From Parcubacteria group bacterium (GTDB lineage Bacteria > Patescibacteriota > Minisyncoccia > Moranbacterales > JAKLHP01), in NCBI GenBank assembly GCA_041657845.1, contig JBBABD010000006.1:1-45068 (forward strand): DNA of 45,068 bases, in the 5' to 3' direction. Position 1 is the stretch's first letter. Each line of letters begins with the position of its first letter. The notes under the pieces are model-generated. The model was not told the origin of the DNA, did no database searches, and saw only the letters and a program-made list of their open reading frames with translations. Below, piece by piece: positions 1-7,513 of this stretch. Made by a program: the position numbers and the translations under genes.

Positions 1-93
1 CTGCAATGCACTTTCATGGGGTTCCGATATCTGGGATATTCGATGATTAATTTCAGGTCGGTGTTTGGAAAAAAACGTGGTCAATTTAAATGA
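1..93 (+). CDS. 3' end of a cut gene, product unknown
   Basis: The first base starts an open frame of 30 codons that ends in TGA at 91-93. The tail is basic and aromatic (it ends VFGKKRGQFK). There is no start inside the window, so this can only be the end of a longer gene that lies to the left. A weak inverted repeat (AATTTAAA/TTTAAATT) follows the stop and may be part of its terminator. The tail is too short to assign a family. It could also be a chance open frame. Confidence 0.4.
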   Translation: MQCTFMGFRYLGYSMINFRSVFGKKRGQFK

Positions 94-165
94 GCTCACC
101 TGTTTAAATTATAACACAAAGATTTAATTTACAAAAAACAGCTTAACTGTTAAGATTTAACCGTT

Positions 166-252
166 GGAGGAGTGCCCGAGTGGTTGAAGGGAACAGTCTT
201 GAAAACTGTCGTATCGGAAACGGTACCGTGAGTTCGAATCTCACCTCCTCCG
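166..252 (+). tRNA. tRNA-Ser(UGA)
   Basis: The acceptor arms GGAGGAG (166-172) and CTCCTCC (245-251) pair perfectly, with discriminator G252. The anticodon loop CTTGAAA carries anticodon TGA, which reads UCA and related serine codons. A long variable arm and the T-loop GTTCGAATC are as expected of a class II serine tRNA. The 3' CCA is not encoded (the next bases are CAA), so a CCA-adding enzyme is required. Confidence 0.95.
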
Positions 253-342
253 CAATTTTTCAAAATTAAAGTTTTTGGGGTTGGTGACCTCCCATGCCAA
301 GGTGCTCAATGTTTCCATTGAAAGCCTCATTTAACAATCATT

Positions 343-1281
343 ATGAAACCGATTTTAGTGACAAGCTATGTAAACCCCGATCTTGATGGAATCGCTAGCG
401 TAATTGCCTATGCTGAATTTTTACAAAAGAGAGGAAAAAATATTGTTGTCGGGATTATCGGCGAACCACGCGACGAAGCAAAATATATTTTAGATCGCTT
501 TGGCTTTAAATATCCGCCAATGATAAAAAACGCAGATAATTTCGATGAAGTGATACTTATGGACGCAAGCGACCTCAATGAGTTGGAAGGTAAAATTGCC
601 ACAGAGAAAGTTATCGAAATCATTGACCATCGAAAAGTTCACGAGGCGGATAAATTTCCCAAAGCCAAAGCGAAAATAGAAATTGTCGGCGCAGTCGCTA
701 CTCTTGTCGCGGAAAAATTTATGCAAAAAAATGTTGCCATTTCCAAAGAATCCGCAACGCTTGTTTATGGGGCAATAATTTCAAACACTCTCAATTTCAA
801 AGGAAACATTACCAACGACCGCGATAAGGAAGCAGCCACGTGGCTCAATGGGGTTGCGAAATTGCCCGATGATTTTTGGAAAGATTTATTTATCGCAAAA
901 TCAGATTTATCAGGTAAGAAACTCGCCGAGAGAATTGAGGACGATTTCGCGTGGTTTGTTATGGGTGACAAAAAAGTTGGTATCGCTCAAATCGAAATGA
1001 TTGGTGCAAAAAAACTTCTTGATGAGAGGGGTTTCGAGATTGTTCAAGTGCTAGAAAAAATCAAAAGGAAAATGAGTTTAGATTTTGTTTTCCAAAACAC
1101 AATTGAGCTTGAATATACCAAAAACTTTTTTGTCGCCCAAGATTCTGAAACCAAAAAACTCTTGGAAAAAGTTTTTAAAGTACAATTTTCTGGAATCTCA
1201 GCAGAAAAATCACAATTAATTATGCGGAAACAAATCGTACCATTGCTAAAACAAGAATTAGAAAAAACCAATCATTATTAA
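343..1281 (+). CDS. Family II (DHH/DHHA2) inorganic pyrophosphatase homologue with altered metal ligands
   Basis: A 312-residue protein with the two-domain layout of manganese-dependent pyrophosphatases: an N-terminal DHH domain and a C-terminal DHHA2 domain with the substrate-binding signature RKQIVP (residues 295-300). The motif NPDLDG (11-16) keeps D13 and D15, D74 is kept, and H96 is kept. Three usual active-site residues differ: position 9 is Tyr instead of His, the DHH triad reads D95-H96-R97, and the usual SDTL motif reads SNTL with N148 in place of the Asp ligand. Family members hydrolyse pyrophosphate in the cytoplasm. Whether this one does is doubtful; it may act on another phosphoester. 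It lies between tRNA-Ser and the NUDIX fusion gene on the same strand. No clear ribosome binding site is seen before the ATG. Confidence 0.8.
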   Translation: MKPILVTSYVNPDLDGIASVIAYAEFLQKRGKNIVVGIIGEPRDEAKYILDRFGFKYPPMIKNADNFDEVILMDASDLNELEGKIATEKVIEIIDHRKVHEADKFPKAKAKIEIVGAVATLVAEKFMQKNVAISKESATLVYGAIISNTLNFKGNITNDRDKEAATWLNGVAKLPDDFWKDLFIAKSDLSGKKLAERIEDDFAWFVMGDKKVGIAQIEMIGAKKLLDERGFEIVQVLEKIKRKMSLDFVFQNTIELEYTKNFFVAQDSETKKLLEKVFKVQFSGISAEKSQLIMRKQIVPLLKQELEKTNHY

Positions 1282-1296
1282 TAAATGGAAATGTAG

Positions 1297-1307
1297 TATA
1301 ATATAAT
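1297..1307 (+). promoter_or_regulatory. Overlapping -10 hexamers directly before the NUDIX-kinase start
   Basis: Two TATAAT hexamers (1297-1302 and 1302-1307) lie 7-11 nt before the ATG at 1314. Transcription from either would start within about five bases of the start codon, which would give a leaderless or nearly leaderless message. No clear -35 box is seen. Confidence 0.5.
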
Positions 1308-1313
1308 CATCAT

Positions 1314-2639
1314 ATGGAAAAATATAAACCTGAAGAAGAAAATAAAGAGAAAATCGCTAGTAAAGAAGAAATCCGATATAAGGGTAAATTATTTGAAGTA
1401 GTTTCAGAGCCGGTTGAAATCGACGGGAAAACTTTTGAATTTGAAAAAGTGCGCAGGAGCCCTGGCGTAAGATTGATTATGAAAGACGGGCATGGCAATA
1501 TTATGCTCACGCGAGAATTTCGACGGGAACTTTCGAATTTTGATTATCGTTTACCTGGCGGAAAGGTTTTTGATTCCTTGGATGAATTTAATGAATTCAA
1601 ACAGATCAAGGGAGATATTATTGAAAAAGCAAAACAGGCTGCTTTCAGGGAGGCGAAAGAAGAAACGGGATTCGTTCCGGATGCATTAGAGCATCATTCA
1701 ATTTCAAAATTAGGCGCTACAGTAGAATGGGATTTGCATTATTTTGTTGCCTCCATAGATAGATCCCAGCAAGGCACACAAGAGTTGGAGACCGGAGAAA
1801 ATATTGAAGTCGTTTGGTTTAAAGAAGAAGAAATTGAAAAACTTATTTTGGAACCAGATAAATTTTCAGAAGAAAGAAGTGTCGCAATATTAATGAGATT
1901 TTTGCATCGGGCAAAAACAGCAGAGACAAGAGTAGAATCTATTCTTAAAGAAGAAGGATCCCGCCTGATCGACATTTTGGAACAGAGAGATTTAAGCAGC
2001 ATCAGATTGCGAGCAAGAAATCTTGAAAAACTCAAGCAGATTTCGGATATAATTTTTGTTGGCTCCTCTCTTGTTGGGAAAACTACACTCGTTGATGCGA
2101 TTAGGGACGCGATGAAGACCGATGAGACACTCGCTTCAATTTTTCAAATTCCTAAAAGGGTTATCACTAGACCACAAAGAGCTAATGATAATCTTGTGGA
2201 AAATCAATTTGTAAATGCTGATGAATTTGAGGAGATGGTTCAAAATGGAGATATTGAGATGCATTGGGTGAGAAAAATGGAAGGAAATCGTGAAGAGCGA
2301 TACGGTTTCTTAGGTGTTGATAAAAGCAAGATCCCAATCTTTTCGAGGAATAATGCCATTATCAATAATAAAGGAAGTGTTATGCCACCTGATTTACTTG
2401 ATCAATCTTTAATTATTGCGGTATATAGTCCTGATGACTTGCGAGATGAAAGAATGCAACAGAGATCTCCTGATTTAATAAAAGATAAACCGCAAGAGGT
2501 AAAATATAGACTATCTGACAGAGCGATTAACATGTATCCTGAAGCACATTTGGTTGTCAAAAATTTTGGTCACTATCAAGATTTAGCCAAAGAAGATTTG
2601 GTTCATTTGGTTTCATTAATATCGAAGTTGAAATCCTGA
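1314..2639 (+). CDS. Fusion of an ADP-ribose pyrophosphatase-like NUDIX domain with a guanylate kinase/PhnN-like P-loop kinase domain
   Basis: A 441-residue protein. Residues about 20-200 form a NUDIX hydrolase of the ADP-ribose pyrophosphatase type: PGGK at 81-84 and the core REAKEETGF at 112-120, with an insertion of roughly 15 residues inside the NUDIX box. Residues about 245-440 hold a P-loop (GSSLVGKT, 250-257) and then ITRP (284-287) and a region resembling guanylate kinases and the ribose 1,5-bisphosphokinase PhnN. NUDIX enzymes split nucleoside diphosphates linked to another group, here perhaps ADP-ribose to AMP and ribose 5-phosphate. A kinase acting on the ribose phosphate or on the nucleotide product would make a two-step enzyme, but the substrate of either half is inference. 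The start is the first ATG after a promoter-like element. Confidence 0.75.
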   Translation: MEKYKPEEENKEKIASKEEIRYKGKLFEVVSEPVEIDGKTFEFEKVRRSPGVRLIMKDGHGNIMLTREFRRELSNFDYRLPGGKVFDSLDEFNEFKQIKGDIIEKAKQAAFREAKEETGFVPDALEHHSISKLGATVEWDLHYFVASIDRSQQGTQELETGENIEVVWFKEEEIEKLILEPDKFSEERSVAILMRFLHRAKTAETRVESILKEEGSRLIDILEQRDLSSIRLRARNLEKLKQISDIIFVGSSLVGKTTLVDAIRDAMKTDETLASIFQIPKRVITRPQRANDNLVENQFVNADEFEEMVQNGDIEMHWVRKMEGNREERYGFLGVDKSKIPIFSRNNAIINNKGSVMPPDLLDQSLIIAVYSPDDLRDERMQQRSPDLIKDKPQEVKYRLSDRAINMYPEAHLVVKNFGHYQDLAKEDLVHLVSLISKLKS

Positions 2640-2782
2640 TAACGATTTTTCGGAACCCAATCATATGTTTAGCTGGTTTTTTAAAGCGAGGGCGATTGGA
2701 TTTAAGAATTAAGCTTCCGGATTTTAATTAAAAAAGTTCGAATTTCGTCCAAAAGGTACCGCCAAAAATTAAACAAAAAAAT

Positions 2783-3343
2783 ATGCCATTAGACCTAAAA
2801 ACAAAAAACAAGGAAAACAAAGAAGAAGAGGTTGAAGAAATCAGGGAACTATCTTTGAGCTATTCTAGAGAGGAACATTATGATACCTATTTTCACAAAT
2901 GGATCGCTCCCGAACATGATCCGTACACAGTCGGAAAAAAATTCTATTTATTCAGTGCTATTTTTTTGGCAGTATTGATCATTTATTCTTTGGTCACCAA
3001 CAATCCAATTGTAGCGATAACTTTCATACTCATAGGAATAGTGGGATACATTTATCTCAAAAAAGAGCCGCAAATATTAGCTTTCCATATCACGCACAAA
3101 GGGATATCCACGGGAAATGAACTCTATGAATTTGATAATATTAAATCATTTTGGATATTCTATGATCCGCCATATGAAAAAATGCTAAGCCTTCGAAGTA
3201 AAAGCGCTTTTACTCCCTATATCCATATTCCTATCGGCAACGAAAACCCGGTAAAAATTCGAGAGATTTTGATCGATTTTATTCCGGAAGAAAAACAGGA
3301 ACACACTTTTATTGATGCCGCCGAAAGCATGCTTCACAGATAA
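2783..3343 (+). CDS. Conserved membrane protein of unknown function, two transmembrane segments
   Basis: A 186-residue protein. A charged, Glu/Lys-rich N-terminus is followed by two adjacent hydrophobic segments at about residues 53-70 and 74-91 and a C-terminal soluble domain of about 90 residues rich in beta-type sequence, which could be a PH-like fold. Proteins of this design are frequent in Parcubacteria-like genomes, but I cannot name a family with certainty. It is followed directly by a tRNA gene on the opposite strand. The 143-nt gap before it holds nothing I recognise. Confidence 0.7.
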   Translation: MPLDLKTKNKENKEEEVEEIRELSLSYSREEHYDTYFHKWIAPEHDPYTVGKKFYLFSAIFLAVLIIYSLVTNNPIVAITFILIGIVGYIYLKKEPQILAFHITHKGISTGNELYEFDNIKSFWIFYDPPYEKMLSLRSKSAFTPYIHIPIGNENPVKIREILIDFIPEEKQEHTFIDAAESMLHR

Positions 3344-3357
3344 AAAGATTATAAATG

Positions 3358-3429
3358 TGCACCCACGAGGAGTCGAACCTCGATCTCAAGCTCCGCAAGC
3401 TTGCGTTCTATCCGTTGGACTATGGGTGC
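3358..3429 (-). tRNA. tRNA-Arg(GCG)
   Basis: On the minus strand the acceptor GCACCCA pairs with TGGGTGC, with discriminator A at 3358. The anticodon stem CAAGC/GCTTG encloses the loop TTGCGGA, giving anticodon GCG. The T-arm CGAGG-TTCGACT-CCTCG is regular. The D-stem GTCC/GAAC has one C-A mismatch. The 3' CCA is not encoded. GCG reads CGC and, by wobble, CGU; most bacteria use ACG (inosine) for this box, so the anticodon is unusual. Confidence 0.9.
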
Positions 3430-3486
3430 TTTTTTGTTTCCCCAAAATACTTTATACAAAATTCAATATACTATATACTGAAGTAT

Positions 3487-5649
3487 ATGACAATTGACGT
3501 CGAGACACAACTTGAAACTATCCCCCGCATTAGCCCCAAATATGCCAAAAATTTGAGCAAAATGGGAATTTTTACCGTTTACGATTTGCTTTTTCACCTG
3601 CCTTTTAGATATGACGATTTCTCCAAAATTTCTAATATTTCCGAAATAGCCAATGGCCAGATTGTTACCATTCAAGGAACAGCAGCGAAAATAAAAACAT
3701 CAAAAACTTGGAAGAAAAAAATGTATATCACCGAAGCTCAAGTTCAGGATGAAACCGGAGAAATAAAAGTTGTCTGGTTTAATCAGCCTTATATTTCCGA
3801 TAGCCTGACTGAAGGAAAAAATGTGCGCCTCAGCGGAAAAGTTTCCGCTGACTCCAGCGGATTATATTTTGGGAATCCGGTTTGGGAAATGGAAAGCCGG
3901 ACTCCAACCAACACCGGAAGACTGGTTCCAATTTATCCGGAAACTGAAGGCCTGACTTCCCGCTGGCTCCGCTGGCAAATCCAAAGTTTTCTAAAACTAA
4001 ACTTAAAAATAGAAGATTCTATTCCGCAAGATATTTTAAAAAAGCTGCATCTGCCAAATCTTGATAAAGCTTTAAAATACATCCACTTTCCCAATTCCAA
4101 GAATGAATATCTGATTGCCCAAAAAAGATTCGCTTTTGAAGAAATGTTTCTGGTACAAATAAAATCAATTCAAGTCCGTTCCAATTGGCAAAAAGAAAAA
4201 TCAGCTAAAATTAAATTCGATGAAAAATTGATTAAAAAATTCGTTGATTTCCTGCCATTCAAACTGACCAATGCCCAGAAAAAAGCCTCTTTTCAAATTC
4301 TCAAGGATTTGGAAAAATTACAGCCGATGAACAGGCTTTTGAATGGCGACGTCGGAAGCGGAAAAACAATTGTGGCGGGAATTTCCGCCCTGGAAGCTAT
4401 GAATGCCGGATATCAGGTTGCAATAATGGCGCCGACTGAAGTTTTGGCTCTTCAACATTTTTGTAATTTTATTAAAATTTTCTCTGAATATAATTTCAAA
4501 ATATCTCTATTGACCAATTCCTATCAGCTTAATTCAGAAAGTAATCAGCAATCGGTAATCAGCAATTCGGAAAAAATAAAAAAACATGATTACAAATTAC
4601 CAATTACTGATTACTCAAAAATATCTAGAAACAATTTATTGGACAAACTCAAAACAGGAGACATCAATTTAGTAATCGGCACTCATTCTCTTATTCAAAA
4701 AGACATCCGCTTTAAAAATTTAGCCTTGATAATAGTCGATGAACAGCACCGTTTCGGCGTTGCCCAGCGAGCGTTTTTGCAGCAACAAATAGAAAATATA
4801 AATGATGGACTGAAAAATACTGTTCCCCATTTTCTCACAATGACCGCCACGCCTATTCCCCGCACTTTAGCTCTCGCTTTTTTTGGAAACTTAGACCTCT
4901 CGGTTCTGGATGAAATGCCAAAAAATAGAAAGAAAATAATTACTGAAATAATAACGCCTCTGGAAAGAAATAAAATATATAATTTTATCCGCAGTGAAGT
5001 GAAAAAAGGCCGGCAATGTTTCGTCATCCTGCCGCTGGTTGAAGATTCCAAAATTCTCACAGAAGTAAAGGCCGCGGTTTCAGAACACAAAAATCTTTCC
5101 GAAAAAATCTTTCCTGATTTAAAAGTCGGACTGGTTCACGGGAAATTAAAGTCCGTTGAAAAAGAAAAAGTGATGAAAGAGTTTGCTGAAAATAGATTAA
5201 ACATATTAGTCGCCACGGCTGTCGTGGAAGTGGGAATCGACATTCCGAACGCGACTGTGATGATTATTGAAGACGCCGACCGATTTGGATTATCGCAATT
5301 GCATCAGTTTCGAGGACGCATCGGGCGGGGCGAGCATCAATCCTATTGTTTCCTTTTTACTTCCAGCGACTCATCTTCAGGAAAGCAACGAATGAAAGCT
5401 TTGGCGGAAAGCAATGACGGTTTTAAAATTGCCGAAAAAGATCTTGAGCTTCGCGGTCCGGGACAATTCTTCGGAACCCGCCAATCCGGAATTCCCGATA
5501 TCGCTATGGAAAATCTGACTAATATAAAATTAATTCAAATCGCCCGCGAAGAATCCCAAAATCTTTTGCAATCCGACATAGAACTAAAAAAGCATCCTTT
5601 GCTCAAAGATGCCCTTCAAAAATTCGACGAAAAAGTTCATTTGGAATAA
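3487..5649 (+). CDS. recG: ATP-dependent DNA helicase RecG
   Basis: A 720-residue protein that reverses stalled replication forks and branch-migrates Holliday junctions. In order it has an N-terminal wedge/OB domain (helix-hairpin-helix-like start, then about residues 55-140), helicase domain 1 with Walker A GDVGSGKT near residue 290 and DEQHRFG near 418, and domain 2 with the GRIGRG motif. An open frame extends 44 codons further upstream, but those codons lie across the antisense of tRNA-Arg, so I take the ATG at 3487 (MTIDVETQ). Residues about 352-376 are an extra in-frame segment encoded by an imperfect inverted repeat, between helicase motifs where RecG normally has a short linker. The rest matches the family. 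Confidence 0.95.
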   Translation: MTIDVETQLETIPRISPKYAKNLSKMGIFTVYDLLFHLPFRYDDFSKISNISEIANGQIVTIQGTAAKIKTSKTWKKKMYITEAQVQDETGEIKVVWFNQPYISDSLTEGKNVRLSGKVSADSSGLYFGNPVWEMESRTPTNTGRLVPIYPETEGLTSRWLRWQIQSFLKLNLKIEDSIPQDILKKLHLPNLDKALKYIHFPNSKNEYLIAQKRFAFEEMFLVQIKSIQVRSNWQKEKSAKIKFDEKLIKKFVDFLPFKLTNAQKKASFQILKDLEKLQPMNRLLNGDVGSGKTIVAGISALEAMNAGYQVAIMAPTEVLALQHFCNFIKIFSEYNFKISLLTNSYQLNSESNQQSVISNSEKIKKHDYKLPITDYSKISRNNLLDKLKTGDINLVIGTHSLIQKDIRFKNLALIIVDEQHRFGVAQRAFLQQQIENINDGLKNTVPHFLTMTATPIPRTLALAFFGNLDLSVLDEMPKNRKKIITEIITPLERNKIYNFIRSEVKKGRQCFVILPLVEDSKILTEVKAAVSEHKNLSEKIFPDLKVGLVHGKLKSVEKEKVMKEFAENRLNILVATAVVEVGIDIPNATVMIIEDADRFGLSQLHQFRGRIGRGEHQSYCFLFTSSDSSSGKQRMKALAESNDGFKIAEKDLELRGPGQFFGTRQSGIPDIAMENLTNIKLIQIAREESQNLLQSDIELKKHPLLKDALQKFDEKVHLE
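4541..4614 (+). repeat. Inverted repeat inside recG, translated in frame
   Basis: Arms at 4541-4567 (GTAATCAGCAATCGGTAATC...) and 4588-4614 (...CCAATTACTGATTAC) are imperfect reverse complements, about 21 of 27 positions. The motif GTAATCAG(C/T)AAT is itself repeated within the left arm. The element encodes about 25 residues with no counterpart in ordinary RecG proteins. Confidence 0.6.
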
Positions 5650-5712
5650 ATGGCTTAAATGAAGGAAAAGAGTTGCTAAACTGTTCAGGAAAGAGTAGAA
5701 TTAATTTATATC

Positions 5713-5807
5713 GTCATCCTGAGCCACCTCGGCGAAGGATCCCGAACGATTATAACAAAAGCTTTATTTGCAAATACTGGGATTCTTCACGCGGCGTTCA
5801 GAATGAC
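5713..5807. repeat. Intergenic palindromic repeat with near-inverted ends (GTCATCCTGA type)
   Basis: The element begins GTCATCCTGA and ends TCAGAATGAC, which are reverse complements with one mismatch. Internal GAAGGATCC and GGATTCTTC segments are also inverse to each other. Sequences of the type GTCATCCTGAGC...GAAGGATC are common dispersed repeats in many bacterial genomes. It fills most of the 208-nt gap between recG and the phosphomannomutase gene. Confidence 0.6.
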
Positions 5808-5857
5808 ACCAAAAGTGTAACTCATAAGAATAATTTATTAATTATCTTAAAACAACT

Positions 5858-7222
5858 ATGAAATCAGAAATTTTTAAAGCTTACGACATCCGAGGAATTT
5901 ATCCTTCCGAAATAAACGAGCAGGATATGTATAAAATTGCCAAAGCTTACTGCGAATTCGTGAAACCGTCCGAAGTCGTCATTGGCTGCGATGTCCGCCT
6001 CTCATCCTCTGCCCTCAAGCAAGCTGCAATCAAAGCAGTAACGGACTCGGGAGTAAAAGTCATTGATGTCGGAGAAATTTCTACCGATATGCTTTATTTT
6101 TCTGTGGCTAACTATGGATATTCTGGCGGGTTTACTATCACCGCTTCGCATAATCCCAAGGAATACAACGGCGCTAAGTTTGTCCGGGAAGAATCACGGC
6201 CGATTTCATCAGACACCGGACTTTTTGAAATTCGCGATATTGCCATGGAAGATGAATTGGAAATCATTAATTTTGAATTAACCGAGGAGAATTTGAAATT
6301 GATTGAGAAGAAAAATATTATGGATGATTATATTGCCAAAGTAAAAACATTCGCTGATTTTTCCAAATTTAAGAAATTTAAGATTATTGCTAATCCTAAC
6401 TTCGGTGTTGGAGGAAGAGCAATCGACGCTTTACTGAAAGAAACAGATATTGAAGTTGTAAAAATAAACTGGGAATCAGACGGAAATTTCCCGAAAGGCC
6501 GTCCCGATCCGCTCATTCCTGAGAACAGGGAAGAAATTTCCAAATTAGTTATTGAAAATGGCGCTGATTTTGGCGTAGCTTGGGATGCCGATGCCGACCG
6601 ATGTTTCTTTTTCACGGAAAAAGGAGAATTCATTGAAGGATATTTTGTTACGGCTCTCCTTGGAAAAATTCTTCTTGAAAGAAATCCGGGAGCAACCATT
6701 CTGCATGACCCAAGACTCATTTGGGCAATTCAAGATATTGCCAGAGAAAATGGAGGAAAAGATATTGTTACTAAATCCGGGCATACTTTCATTAAGGAAA
6801 GAATGCGAAAGGATAACGTTGTTTTTGGCGGCGAAATGAGCGCCCATTATTATTTCAAAGATTATTTTTATTGCGACAACGGCCTCATTCCCTTTGTAAT
6901 GATGCTGGAATTTCTTTCCACTCAAAGCAAAACGCTTTCGGAAATTATGACTGAAATGTTCTGGAAAAAATATTTCGTGAGCGGGGAAATCAACAGCGAA
7001 GTGTCCGACGTGAAATCCAAAATATCGGAAGCCAAAGAAAAATATTCCACCGGCTCAAAAGGCATCGATGAAATAGACGGGGTTTCGATTGAATATGAAA
7101 ATTGGCGCTTCAACCTCCGCGGTTCCAACACCGAACCGGTCATCCGCTTGAATGTCGAAGCTAAGTCGAAAGAACTGATGGAAGAAAAGAGAGATGAGTT
7201 ATTGAATTTAATAAGAAAGTAA
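5858..7222 (+). CDS. manB: Phosphomannomutase/phosphoglucomutase
   Basis: A 454-residue member of the alpha-D-phosphohexomutase family. It moves phosphate between C6 and C1 of mannose or glucose through a phosphoserine. All four family motifs are present: the phosphoserine loop TASHNP near residue 94, the magnesium loop DADADR near 242, the sugar-binding loop GEMSAH near 325, and the phosphate-binding loop RGSNTEP near 421. Length is normal. With ManC (12.1-13.4 kb) it would supply GDP-mannose for surface glycans; as a glucose mutase it could feed glycogen or UDP-glucose metabolism. Substrate preference cannot be read from the sequence. The symbol follows the mannose role and is tentative. 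Confidence 0.9.
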   Translation: MKSEIFKAYDIRGIYPSEINEQDMYKIAKAYCEFVKPSEVVIGCDVRLSSSALKQAAIKAVTDSGVKVIDVGEISTDMLYFSVANYGYSGGFTITASHNPKEYNGAKFVREESRPISSDTGLFEIRDIAMEDELEIINFELTEENLKLIEKKNIMDDYIAKVKTFADFSKFKKFKIIANPNFGVGGRAIDALLKETDIEVVKINWESDGNFPKGRPDPLIPENREEISKLVIENGADFGVAWDADADRCFFFTEKGEFIEGYFVTALLGKILLERNPGATILHDPRLIWAIQDIARENGGKDIVTKSGHTFIKERMRKDNVVFGGEMSAHYYFKDYFYCDNGLIPFVMMLEFLSTQSKTLSEIMTEMFWKKYFVSGEINSEVSDVKSKISEAKEKYSTGSKGIDEIDGVSIEYENWRFNLRGSNTEPVIRLNVEAKSKELMEEKRDELLNLIRK

Positions 7223-7234
7223 ATTTTTGATAAT

Positions 7235-7241
7235 AAGGAGG
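7235..7241 (+). promoter_or_regulatory. Strong Shine-Dalgarno site
   Basis: AAGGAGG lies 7 nt before the ATG at 7249. It is a near-perfect match to the anti-Shine-Dalgarno sequence and stands out because most other genes here show only weak sites. Confidence 0.8.
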
Positions 7242-7248
7242 ATTTCAA

Positions 7249-7458
7249 ATGAAAAAAAGAAGGGATGATTTGTATATTTCTTTAATTCTCATTTTTCTGT
7301 TTCTTTTATTAATTTCGAAGGATTTGCACGATCTAATAAAAGGATTAGCGAAATGGGAAGAAGTGTGGCTGCAAGGCTTAACGGGAGCAGTGTTCACCGG
7401 TCTAGCGGTGCTAGTTCTAAGAATACCGCTAGTACAAAAATGGCTAGATCTTCGATGA
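7249..7458 (+). CDS. Small membrane protein of unknown function
   Basis: A 69-residue protein with a basic N-terminus, a first hydrophobic segment at about residues 9-24 and a second at about 45-59, so probably a two-pass inner-membrane protein. The strong Shine-Dalgarno site decides the start. It lies 26 nt after the phosphomannomutase stop and is followed at once by a hairpin terminator. An 8-bp perfect inverted repeat (CTAGCGGT/ACCGCTAG, 7402-7432) lies inside the coding region. No family recognised. Confidence 0.75.
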   Translation: MKKRRDDLYISLILIFLFLLLISKDLHDLIKGLAKWEEVWLQGLTGAVFTGLAVLVLRIPLVQKWLDLR

Positions 7459-7465
7459 AAAAACG

Positions 7466-7490
7466 GGAGCTTGCGGAAAACCGCAGCTCC
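7466..7490. terminator. Bidirectional terminator between the small membrane gene and trpS
   Basis: The stem GGAGC-TGCGG closes on CCGCA-GCTCC with one bulged T and an AAAA loop. Read on the minus strand it is followed by CG and six T, which makes it a good intrinsic terminator for trpS. On the plus strand the following T-run is shorter (TTTAAAAT). Confidence 0.85.
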
Positions 7491-7513
7491 TTTAAAATAG
7501 AAAAGTAAAAAAA

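Noticed and set aside
3355..3486. 44-codon N-terminal extension of the RecG frame
   Set aside because: It translates the antisense of tRNA-Arg, and homologous RecG proteins begin near MTIDVE; the 3487 ATG is preferred.
5673..5861. 62-codon open frame between recG and the phosphomannomutase gene
   Set aside because: It runs through the palindromic repeat at 5713-5807 and has no recognisable protein character.
7402..7432. Inverted repeat CTAGCGGT/ACCGCTAG inside the small membrane gene as a regulatory site
   Set aside because: Eight-base arms inside a coding region with no neighbouring signal; chance is sufficient. It is noted under the gene.
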